Assembly: GCA_003439945.1 (NCBI GenBank)
Contig: QVRM01002191.1
Location: 1 to 64,000 of the forward strand
Length of the DNA: 64,000 nucleotides
Direction: 5' to 3'
Source: Dermanyssus gallinae
Lineage: Eukaryota; Arthropoda; Arachnida; Mesostigmata; Dermanyssidae
The notes below the pieces were generated by a model. That model saw only the letters and a list, made by a program, of their open reading frames with translations, was not told the DNA's origin and did no database searches. The position numbers were made by a program, and so were the translations under genes. Below, one piece after another: positions 55,324-64,000 of this stretch. Position 1 is the stretch's first letter. Every line of letters starts with the position of its first letter.

Positions 55324-56701
55324 GTGACCCCTGACCGACTTCCACCAATTTTGTTTGTGCAATTGGCGGACGTCTTGGCGGGTCCGCTTTCAATTATTCT
55401 TACTCGTTCTTTCGAGGATGGTGAGGTGCCGACTTTATTTAAAGAATCTATCGTCACAGCCATCCACAGAAAAGGCAAGAGATATCTGCCGGAAAATTAT
55501 CGACCTGTGCCCCAATGTGTTATCCCATGTTTAATCATGGAGAAAATCGTCGTCGACAACCTCACAGAATTCTTATCTGCGAACGGCCACTTGGATCCCA
55601 ATCAGCATGGTTTTACCAAGGGGCGCTCCACCGGAACTCAACTCCTCGAAGTATCACAGGACTGGGCCCTCGCGCGTAATAGAAGAGTCACCCTCCACGT
55701 ACTGTACTTTGAACTTCTCGCGCGCCTTCGACAGGGTTGACCATACGCTTTTGCTGGTAAAAATTGCTTCACTTGGAATCGGCCCTCGTATAATCAGGTG
55801 ACTCAATGCATACTTGTCAGACAGAACTTTCAGGGTGAGAGTTGATGATTCCTTATCCAGCAGCGGGCGATGTACGTCAGGAGTCCCTCAGGGCTCTTGC
55901 TTAGGCTCATTATTGTACGCGATCTTTGTCACTGATCTTGGCCGTGCTCTCAGCGCACTCAATGTCACTTACAAAATGTATGCTGATGTTCTCAAGGTTT
56001 ATACCGAAGTACACAGTGACCGGGATCGAACGGAACTGCAGAAAGCAGTCAATCTCATATCCAGCTGGTCCAAAGCTAACCGAATGGAGATATCTGTTCC
56101 AAAATGCGCAATTTTAAAGACCATTCCTGATGATGCTAAGTATTACTTGGACGGAAACATTATAAATGAAGTCAATGCGTACAAAGACCTGGGAGTGACG
56201 TTTGATCGCCTTAACACAACATATTGTGGAAACAGCGACTGCAGCGACTCGACTGTGCAACCTTCTTCTTAGAACGTTTATCTTGCAGGACCTTAAAATG
56301 TATATAAAACTGTACGAAACAATAGTAGTACCGAAACTCACGTATTGCGCTCATGTCTGGGCACCCTTCCATGGGAAAGATGTGGCACTGTTGCAACGCG
56401 TGCAGGACAGGTTCATTAAGCGTCTGTCCTGGCGCTGCAAAATTGCTCGTGCCGAAATTGTACTCCCTAGTGTAGAGGAGTACCAACGACGGGTTGACAC
56501 TCGTATTTTTAGACAGATCATAAAGAAAATCGACTTTCAAAGTTTTTCACTGTAAGGACGAACAACTTACGGAGCGGCGTAACTATTTACGCACTGGAAA
56601 TAGCCAATGCCAAAGTCGTTAACAATGCTTTTGCGTGGCGCCTGGCCCGCCGCGCACGGGACGACGACAAAATATGTGACTTGTTAAAACCCCTTTTTTA
56701 A
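55324..56701 (+). pseudogene. CR1-like LINE reverse transcriptase, endonuclease deleted
   Basis: Joined directly to ORF1. The endonuclease and RT N-terminus are missing, so an internal deletion of probably well over 1 kb has occurred. RT blocks are PDRLPPI, ENYRP, QHGFTKGRSTGTQLLEV, then a frameshift at about 55,715 into FSRAFDRVDH. A stop lies before LNAYLSDRTFRVRV; GVPQGSCLGSLLY follows. The catalytic box reads YADV (55,980-55,991), losing the second metal-binding Asp. A shift near 56,200 leads to LYETIVVPKLTYCAHVW, and another at 56,555 to NNAFAWRLARRARDD. AATAAA at 56,700 and a (TTGTA)n tail to 56,729 close the element. Same group as the LINE at 3.8-5.2 kb. Confidence 0.8.
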
Positions 56702-57007
56702 TAAAAGAGACTTGTATTGTATTGTATTGCTCGCGAATTCTCTTCTAAACGAGCGTATCGCACCCTAAGGCCGGCTTCGTATGTCCTCCAGGAATTTTCA
56801 CGACTACGACTTTGTGCTTAGCGTCTCTATAGGAGAACTGGTTGTCTCACAATCGCACATGTTGCGCTCCTATGTCGGACAATAGCACTAGCGTCACATA
56901 TTTTAGTAATTAAACTCTCACTCCAAAACAAGACCATGTCTCATTGAAAAAAAATTCGCTTTAACGAGCTCTACATTTTCCTATAAGATCTGGATTTTTT
57001 AAAGGCC

Positions 57008-57170
57008 CTGGGTGTTCTAGAATTAGTGCGACAAACTCTGGGGTCTGGTACAGCTAAGTGAGATAATAATTTTTCCCGATTGGGGGAGGGGGGAGTCTTC
57101 TTTTAGAGTGAGAGTGAAATTACGGCGTAGTTAAAATTACTTCTAAAGCTGTCGTGAACGGAGGTGAAAT
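57008..57170 (+). mobile_element. Left end of another GGGTGTTC TIR element
   Basis: CTGGGTGTTCTAGAATTAG at 57,008, ACAAACTCTGGGGTCTGGTA, ATAATTTTTCCCGATTGG and TTTTAGAGTGAGAGTGAAATT follow the family in order. The right end was not found; a tandem array follows at 57.3 kb. Confidence 0.6.
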
Positions 57171-57288
57171 TTGTTTCATTATCCATCGGAATGCGTCTTG
57201 CTGTCACTATTACGAATACTACTGCAGATTGGTTTTGCACTGCGATGAATATGGCTCCTCACAGCTCGTTCTGAGCATGTCATACGTC

Positions 57289-57413
57289 CGCCTTATATGC
57301 TGCTTCTGCGCATATCAAATTATCTCCTGATACACTGCGTATGTGCATATTAAATAGTCGCCTTATATACTGCTTCTGTACATGTTAAATTATCGCCTTA
57401 TACACTGCACCTG
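57289..57413. repeat. Tandem repeat, about 3.5 x 35 bp
   Basis: Units begin CGCCTTATA (57,289, 57,359, 57,394) or the diverged CCTGATACA (57,325), each with a CTGC and ATATTAAAT-like core. Confidence 0.75.
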
Positions 57414-57419
57414 TTTAGT

Positions 57420-59345
57420 ATAGGCGTTACCAGCTGCGGGTATTGCCATCACCGCGCTTTTAGTTTGCTTCTGTTTCACTCTCTCTCATTAGATATATAT
57501 ATATATATATATATATAGTGCTTTCCAAAGTAACCGACCATTATTGTGCAGGGTAACATGGCTCAAAGGTGAATGTTATGATATTAACGACTGTGTATGT
57601 AAGTTTTGTGGTGAGTGCAATATCTGTCGATATCATGTTTTAATATGTTCGGCATTAGACTCTTACTCGTTACAGGCGCGTGTGAACGAGATATTCTTAT
57701 AATTTCGAAGTAAACCGAAGTATATATATATATATATATATTTGCGCTTAATAAGAATACGGCTACGCTCTTTTGGAATGAGTCGTCGTCAACCACCCTA
57801 TCCAACAATATAAGAGACAGACGCAACAAGAGATGCAGCCAGATTTCCTTTTTGCGTCCACGTCACCCTGTTATTTTATGGATTTTAGTCTATGTGAAGC
57901 TCTATTAGCGGGTACATCTCACACATGGCATAGAAACACATACAGTCAGCGCACCGAGTGCCAACTATCAAACAGCAATAAAACTAGCTAAAACGGCGTA
58001 TCTTGAAGCCTGAGCCGCCTTCTCCACTGAGCAGCTTCAGTGTTGTCCAGTCATTCAATGTCAGCTGTGCTGTCGTTGCCACCACGCACATGCACACTCA
58101 CACATGAGAGCGCTTGCAAACTCGCAGAACGAAGGCCAGCTTTGTAGCTGAACACCAACCCGGGCTCTACGTAGTCGTGCCCAATTTTCAGGAACCAGCC
58201 CAGTGAAGCCAACGAACTTCCGCGCGGGGCCTTAACATAAGCAGCGGAGGGCCTGCGCGGTAGCAATTTATCTTGTTCCATCTCAACATGGCCAACATAT
58301 AGAAGAACGGACAAACTGTCGGACGGCAGGTGGGGGCGATTTTTATGAGGCACGTGTGCAGCTCATCGGCCGTCGACAAGCTCTCATGCTTGGGCCTTGT
58401 TGACAGCAGGCCGGTAATTTCTTGCTCATCGTCCCTCACTTAGCCATCGGCGACCGGCGTTCAACCGACATACTACCACTACAACTACCACATTTACGCA
58501 CCGCGCATTGACAGCACTCTGCATAGCTGGCTCCTGTTGATACTTTTTTAGAGGAGTAACTGGAAAGTGCGTTTGCACACATAGACATCACTGCAGGGAA
58601 CTCGTCTACAAGAATGGGTAGTGTGTAGGGCTCCAGCCCACTAAAAACGTCGACTCTCTATCCCCAGCCGACCGGACTCTGCCTATGTCATTACTTAGAG
58701 CACAATCGAGGGAGGGGCGAGACTCTACTTATGGCTAGCTTCTTCTCTGTTAGCTTAGGGAGCGTGCATGGTATGGAAGGTTATTTCTCTCGGCGTTATC
58801 CTTGCCGTGTTGATGCTGTTGCTATTTTCGTTGTTGAAATGCTGGTGACGAAAAATCCCTTCAAAAGAATTACCTTGCTCTTGGCTACGGCTAAGGCAAG
58901 CCTCGCTATCCGCATCCAGTGCACAACATCGGAGTTACTTTGTTTGCACGCCTCTAGCAGCTCCAGTGTCCGGGCCTGGACACTAAAAACAAGGTCCTAA
59001 GAGTATGAAATAAGGTCGGCTTTAAGCAAAGAATCTCCTAGCCGCAGTACGTCATCATTTGCTATGTTTCGCAACAGAGAAGGGGCGAGGGATAAGCATA
59101 CAATTTTGTCGTACCGTGCAGTCTTATTAACATCCGTTTTTTGGGACTGGATCATCTATGTAAGTACTCGGAGATGACTCTTAGAATGGGCCATTTTTCT
59201 TGTATGGAGTATCTAGTATCATTATCAATCTTTTCCGTGTCTTCAAGAGTGGCTAAAAACTATTCATTGGCTAGAAAATCGAGCTAATAGATTGGGCAGT
59301 AGAAGGTGAAGTTTTTGAAAATTAAAACGAGGTCCCGACCTTTCG
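57420..59345. other. Unassigned DNA with (TA)n tracts
   Basis: (TA)n at about 57,492-57,517 and 57,721-57,740. Two overlapping minus-strand frames at 58,051-58,439, starting MRDDEQEITGLLS, are unrecognised and differ in frame by a probable shift near 58,250. They could be a broken gene or chance. A dispersed repeat copy lies at 58.6-58.7 kb. Confidence 0.35.
58603..58735 (+). repeat. Dispersed ~150-bp repeat, copy 4
   Basis: GGGTAGTGTGTAGGGCTCC, CCCACTAAAAACG and CATTACTTAGAGC...GGGGCGAGACTC follow the order of the 28.6-kb copy on its minus strand. Confidence 0.6.
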
Positions 59346-59346
59346 T

Positions 59347-59908
59347 TTAGCAGGGTACGAACCCAGACGGAGCATCTCTTTTGCCGCAGCGGCCACCGCT
59401 TCCGAATATTCCTTGATAAGCGGTCAATAATGGGGTACTGCGAAAACTGTCAAAAAAGGGGTGCGCAGAAATCGCTTCTTCAATGTCCTCGGGTGTTAAG
59501 TTCGCCCTCCTCATTAAGGCGGAACACCCGCGTATTATAATTTGGGGAGAATCGTCTTCTAGTTTTTCGAGGAAGAGTAGACTCTCCATGAGGCTTCTCT
59601 AGTTCTTCTCGTGAAAAACGCATGCCAAGAGGGGTATGCAGCTTTTTAAACGCAGCGTGGTGCTGCAGAGCCGCCGACACCTCGGGCGCAAGTGAGGAGG
59701 CATCGCTCCTGGATGCAGTCTCTTCTGGAGCGGTCAGTATTGGCCGTTTACCATTATTTAGGTGCGACGGGGCAGAGGCGTCTCTCTCTCCCATTTCGTG
59801 GCCCGAGTTAGCCTTGCACGCCGCCTTTAGAAGCTTCTGCAGGCCCGACGCAGTGCTTGGCGGGCGTTCTGATCCTATGAGCCTCGTCAACGACCTCCCG
59901 AAGCTCAT
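59347..59908 (-). pseudogene. Unrecognised protein remnant (two overlapping frames)
   Basis: A 142-residue frame (59,908 to 59,480) starts MSFGRSLTRLIG and runs to LPRKTRRRFSPNY. A second frame (59,589 to 59,347) continues with NLTPEDIEEAISAHPFF and ends FVPC. The overlap suggests one reading frame broken by a shift near 59,560, or two exons. The amino-acid composition looks protein-like, but I know no family with these motifs, and no neighbouring gene gives context. Confidence 0.3.
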
Positions 59909-59960
59909 TGTCTCCCTAAAATCTAACGGGAGGACGCAGCCGCAAAGGAGATGTTACTGA

Positions 59961-61700
59961 AAAGTATTCACATCAAACTGGATAAACCAGTGGTCGCAAA
60001 GAGAGTCTTTGACCAGTAGTACTCTTCCGCATGGAATTATCATCATCAATTTTGAATTGGCATGCTCTTTTACAGGCTATCTTTAACAATTTATTTCAAA
60101 TTCATATTTTATTAAAAAATACCTGTCGTTGTAGAACCTGCATCTGTGAAGTGTAACGACAATATTATACACATACAAACACACACACCTATATTGCTTT
60201 TTTTGCTCTATACCCATATCATAGGGTAATTTCATCTTAATATCACTTGTCCAAAAAAATAAGATAAGTCATCTAAGGGTTTGCTTAAAACGTCCTGTAA
60301 AAAGTTAAAAAGTTGGGGCTGCCGAAGCAGGAGCAAAAACATCCAATGTTAGCCACGTTGATCCGGAAGAAGTCGTACCCCTTGCCGTGCCCAGGAATCA
60401 AGGCCAGCAGCGGCTGTCAACTGCAATTTTAGTCATTTTAAGGCAATCCGATTTATATAATTTTTATATAATATATAATTTATATAATATAAAAGACTTT
60501 AAGAGATCGGTGCCTAGCCGGATGCTAGTTTCTTGAAGCATAGCGTGGACTCCTCTGCTGCGACTGTAGTGCAACTGGTGAATTATCGTTAGCCCGTTAT
60601 TTAGTGTGATTTTACGCTTTCACGCACGCCCACATAAAATGGCAAGACTAACTAGAGAGGTTACAACCACAGGAAAAATTTCATCAATTATTTAGCTAAC
60701 CTTACGGCGGGGGTGTAGGCGTCGCCCGTGTGGTAATTCTGTAATGGCCACGGCAGATTTCTCCTATTTGCGTGCTCAATCTCTGCTAAGCAGATCCATT
60801 AGCGGCGTGCTCCTCGAAACCACAATTGTAAGAGATGGGTGAGTTTCCGCACGATTTGGAGAGGTGCACCGGGCAGCCTACGTTGCCTATTAGCTTAGAG
60901 ATGCACCAGAATGCAGAACATTTCACTCGTTGACACCGTCGGCAGATCGACAATGTGATACATTGCGTGATGGCGCATGAGGATCACCACAGTTGCACCA
61001 GCTTTAGGTCCCAGATCTTGCGAGCATTATGAGCGGCCGCTTGCATTCCTCTAGCCCCGGTTATCAGGGGGTCGATTATTATAGGTTTGGTAACATTCGT
61101 TGTAGGGCATCTCCGATGTTATTTGAGGTTGTGCCTGCCCGCCATATTATACCCTATAATTACTTGGGTAAAATAACAATGGTCTAAATTGACGTACGCC
61201 TCCTTGGCGGGATGTCGCGCTTTACACAAGGTCGTTGCCCTTCGCGGGAGACCCTAACTTAAATCTTGTTCGGGTTGACTCTCAGCTTTACGGCATTGCT
61301 TTCGCATTGCCTCGTAAGGGGGACCTCATTAATATAAATATGCAACAGCGGAAATGAAACCCTATGTGTCTCCTCCGGTCCCAAGGCGCACGCGAATGCA
61401 CCACGACACCAAGCTCAATTCACACCTAGTGGGCGTTACGGTCCAGCAGGACGGAAGCCCGTTGCTGGCAGCTGAGAGGGCATGGGGAAGAGCAGATATC
61501 CTGCTCTTTTAAAATCCAGGTTCCTGCTGCTGACATTGGACGACTGAGATCCCATGGTTATTGGGAAGAGAACGGGCTCAGGGTGCGTCCTTTCTATGCT
61601 GACTACCGAGGCCGTAGGCAGGCAGGCGCTGAGGGCTTGCCGCCTGTAGGACCCGTCGGTATTGGGCACACCTCGCAATGCAATGACCAAACTACCTGAG
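59961..61700. other. Unassigned DNA; possibly 5' region of the last LINE
   Basis: No gene recognised. GC-richer sequence from about 61,200 to 61,700 may be the 5' part or missing ORF1 of the LINE that follows, but I cannot show it. Confidence 0.35.
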
Positions 61701-61704
61701 GACG

Positions 61705-62571
61705 TTGAGCTATTGGAGGTATTCCCGTCTCTGTAGACTGGTGCCGCTTGACGACGTGTCCAACGGTTATACGAGTTTTGCAGGTCTACATGTGAATGCA
61801 AGGGACCTCCGTTCCGGGACGAGGTTCGACGAGCTCACGGCCCTTATGGACGGCTCACACGTTGATTGGGATGTTGTCGTAGCGGGAGAAACTTGGTTTG
61901 GGGAGGCCGACAAACTTCTTTACAATTTACAGGGCTACAATTCCATATCTGCCTGCAGACCTGGGGGTGGAGGAGGAGGCCTTACAATTTCTTCGCATTG
62001 TGCGCCCGACCTTATGGGTACCGCTGTGAAGTCTAGCGATGACGGCAATGTACAGGCCATAAGGCTACGTCTACGCCGCCCTGGCTTTGACGGCTATGTC
62101 GTCGGAGTATACTCTAATGACATACGATCGTCAAACACTCTTATGGAGATACTTGACGATATTCTGCCAGCGACTGGGGATTTGCCTTGTGTTCTTATGG
62201 GGGACACGAACATTGACCTACTAGAAGGGGACCCTATCTCTGTTGAATATTGTACTGCTCTTGCCAGCAAGGGTTTTGAGTATGCAGTCAATATGATAAC
62301 ACGTCCAAACCTCAGGTCCAATGCTGTCTCTTTAGGCTCGTGCATTGATCACGTTTTTATTGCAAACTGTGAACGATATCTACAGATTACTCCTTTCGTT
62401 GTTGATACGGTATTTTCCGATCACTGCCCAGTAGGAATCATGTTAGCGGGCAGCACGACACTATTGTCACAGTGTGTGGCAAAACCTGAGGCTTGCCCTG
62501 CCTACCGAAAGCTCAACGAGGAGGGCCTAGGGCGTTTTGAGGACGGTGTCTCCAGGGTGGACTGGTCCTAG
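61705..62571 (+). pseudogene. LINE endonuclease domain (APE type)
   Basis: Nicks the target DNA to prime reverse transcription. Visible motifs: LHVNARDLRSGTRFDEL (the Asn of block I), VVVAGETWF with the catalytic Glu, VLMGDTNIDLLE (Asp/Asn), SCIDHVFI and FSDHCPV with the catalytic His, all intact. The first Met at 61,705 probably lies in frame upstream of the true domain start. The frame ends at a stop after VDWS (62,568-62,570), where a one-base shift leads on to the linker. Confidence 0.8.
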
Positions 62572-63230
62572 TTCTTGCCTCAGATGACCCCAATGCGGCT
62601 TACGAATCGTACAATAGGGAGCTTCGACATCTGTTCGACGAAAGTTTCCCGTTGAGGCAGCGTAGGGCTCCAAAGAAGGTAAATCGTGCTCCTTGGTTTG
62701 GCCATGAACTGGCTGAGCTAAGACGTGTGGTTGACAGAGCACGTCGTCGGTGGCTTCACAAACGGACCGTAGATGACAGGGAGACGCTGCAGCGGTGGCA
62801 GGCAAATTATAGGAAGAGGCTCCGAGAAAAAAGGGACGCCTACTTCGAGAAACAGTTTGTAGCTGTCAGTAATCGGCCTGCAAAACTGTGGGCGTCTCTT
62901 AATGAAGTTTGCGGCCGTGATAAAAGAAAGGCCACGATACCCAAGCGTCTGCTTGTCGACGGCCAAGAGCTTGAAGAGGCCCAGGAAGTAATAGACGCAC
63001 TAAACGAGTTTTTCACCTCAATCGGTGCTAAAACCGCGGCTGGACTTTTCCAACGAGAGGCGGTAGACGACGCCATTTCTGGCATAGGGAGCTCCGAGCC
63101 CAATTCATTTTCCTTTAGTTATATCACAGCTCAGGAGCTGCACTGCGCTGCAAAAAATGTGAAGTCGGATCTATTTGAAGCCAGGGGGAAACGTGCCTGG
63201 TCGATTACAGTTGAATTTAATCGACGCATT
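62571..63230 (+). pseudogene. LINE ORF2 linker and RT entry region
   Basis: In the next frame: VLASDDPNAAYESYN, then RAPKKVNRAPWF, a basic helical region, FTSIGAKTA, and FSYITAQEL. This is the usual bridge between endonuclease and RT. Around 63,170-63,225 the match to the RT entry (DGI-type) is lost and the frame shifts again. Confidence 0.7.
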
Positions 63231-64000
63231 ATCAGGCCCTCTAGCTGCGATCTTCAACATGTCGATCAGGACCGGGGTGTTCCCAGAACGCCTAAAGACA
63301 TCAGCGGTAATCCCGCTTTACAAAGGGAAGGGCGATAAGAACCAACCTGGAAACTATCGACCGATATCGCTGGTGTCATTCATATCTAAGGTCTTTGAGA
63401 GACTTATTAAGAAGCAGCTCGAGGAATACCTAAATGCGACCAATTTTCTTTCTAAAAACCAATTTGGTTTCAGGGAGTCGCGATCAGCGGAGTTGGCTCA
63501 AAACCATATCTGGTGGGAAATAGTCAAAGCTGCTGAAGACGGGAAAATGTGTATCGGCGCATTCCTTGACGTAGCGAAGGCCTTTGACTGTCTTGACCAC
63601 TCTATATTTTTTAAGATGCTGCGAGAAATGGGTTGCGCACCAGGTGTAACTGCCTGGTTTAAATCGTACCTAGGCGGACGTAAGCAGTTTGTGTCGGTGG
63701 GGGGTTTGAGCTCCACCCCTGGGACTGTCTCGATTGGGACTCCCCAGGGGTCGGTTCTTGGCCCCTTTATCTTCATAATCTACATAAATTTCGTCTTGCG
63801 TGGCATTGAAAGGGATATAGAGTGTCGACCAGTGGTATATGCGGATGATACAACTCTGCTGTTCCGCATCTCACCTGCTCAGCTATCAAACGGTCAAGTT
63901 AATCTTAGGCATGTGGAAACCGGCATTGAAACGGCAATTTCATATTTTGAACGGTTTGGCCTTGTCGTGATTCCGACTAAGACGAAAGTCGTCTTGTTTC
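63230..64000 (+). pseudogene. LINE reverse transcriptase, partial at window end
   Basis: Third frame, open to the edge: ALSGPLAAIFN, TGVFPERLK, YKGKGDKNQPGNYRPISL, QFGFRESRS, motif A GAFLDVAKAFDCLDH (about 63,558-63,600), motif B GTPQGSVLGPF (about 63,739), and motif C VVYADDTTLLF (about 63,834), with all catalytic Asp present. This portion could be functional on its own, but the ORF it belongs to carries two upstream frameshifts. Confidence 0.8.

Larger units (their letters stand above)
53619..57000. mobile_element. TIR element interrupted by a LINE
   Basis: 53,619-53,760 and 56,835-57,000 are imperfect inverted repeats with the family blocks (TTCCAATGG, TTGTTTTGGCGTGAG, GAGACAACCAGTCCTCCTATAG). 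They belong to the GGGTGTTC TIR family, although the outermost bases are eroded. A CR1-like LINE lies between them, so the simplest reading is one TIR element that received a LINE. Two separate copies in opposite orientation are also possible. Confidence 0.5.
61705..64000 (+). mobile_element. CR1/Jockey-type LINE, cut by the window edge
   Basis: Endonuclease, linker and RT of one ORF2 in order, with two frameshifts. No ORF1 seen upstream and the 3' end lies outside the window. Confidence 0.8.

Noticed and set aside
1..64000. CRISPR arrays, bacterial operons, rRNA or an R1-type rDNA context
   Set aside because: No regularly spaced repeats, no ribosome-binding-site organised genes and no rRNA sequence were seen.
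1..64000. An undescribed defence or biosynthetic system
   Set aside because: All clustered coding homology traces to transposable elements; neighbouring genes do not form a pathway.

Overview
This is repeat-rich nuclear DNA from an animal with a large genome. Coding density is close to nil, (TA)n tracts are numerous, and nearly every recognisable protein comes from a decayed transposable element. The mixture of several mariner lineages, R1-like, CR1/Jockey-like and restriction-like-endonuclease (RLE) LINEs, and tRNA-derived SINEs fits an arthropod. A tick or other chelicerate is my best guess, but it is an inference and no gene in the window proves it. I found no host gene, rRNA, CRISPR array or prokaryotic feature that I can defend.

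Layout, left half. 1-3.8 kb is unassigned and holds a perfect 17-bp hairpin. 3.8-5.2 kb is a 5'-truncated CR1-like LINE with a long open reverse transcriptase (RT). A minus-strand mariner relic lies at 7.3-8.2 kb, followed by a tRNA-SINE and a dead R1-like LINE (8.7-10.1 kb). Two adjoining mariner relics follow at 10.8-11.7 kb, then the first RLE-LINE copy (12.0-12.8 kb). From 19.0 to 22.1 kb a minus-strand R1-like LINE is split by a plus-strand R1-like fragment. 23.3-24.1 kb is a mariner/Tc1-type relic, next to a 1,156-bp near-perfect palindrome with 491-bp arms (24,127-25,282). A second RLE-LINE copy (27.4-29.0 kb) is followed by a mariner with clear ends (29,104-30,365). A third RLE-LINE C-terminus sits at 32.7-32.9 kb and a TIR element at 34.0-34.5 kb.

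Layout, right half. Two full-length LINEs of about 5 kb share a related ORF2 and can be delimited by target-site duplications. Element A is 37,522-42,528, between 16-bp repeats. Element B is 44,301-49,478, between 14-bp repeats. Their ORF1 proteins are of different kinds: A has a zinc-knuckle gag, B has a PHD-like finger plus an SGNH-esterase-like domain. B also carries a foreign RT fragment and a tRNA-like unit at its 5' end. A fourth RLE-LINE copy (49.9-52.6 kb, minus strand) keeps an N-terminal zinc finger and lies between two (TAA)n tracts. 53.4-57.0 kb is a SINE and then a TIR element that appears to contain an internally deleted CR1-like LINE. The last element (61.7 kb to the window edge) is an endonuclease/RT LINE.

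Most interesting points: (1) an RLE LINE family of at least four copies, each ending beside a (TA)n or (TAA)n microsatellite; (2) the long palindrome and the TIR family it belongs to; (3) related ORF2s paired with unrelated ORF1s in elements A and B, with a mosaic 5' end on B; (4) a dispersed repeat of about 150 bp with four copies, one of which interrupts an RLE LINE. All reading was by eye, so identities and clade names are estimates.
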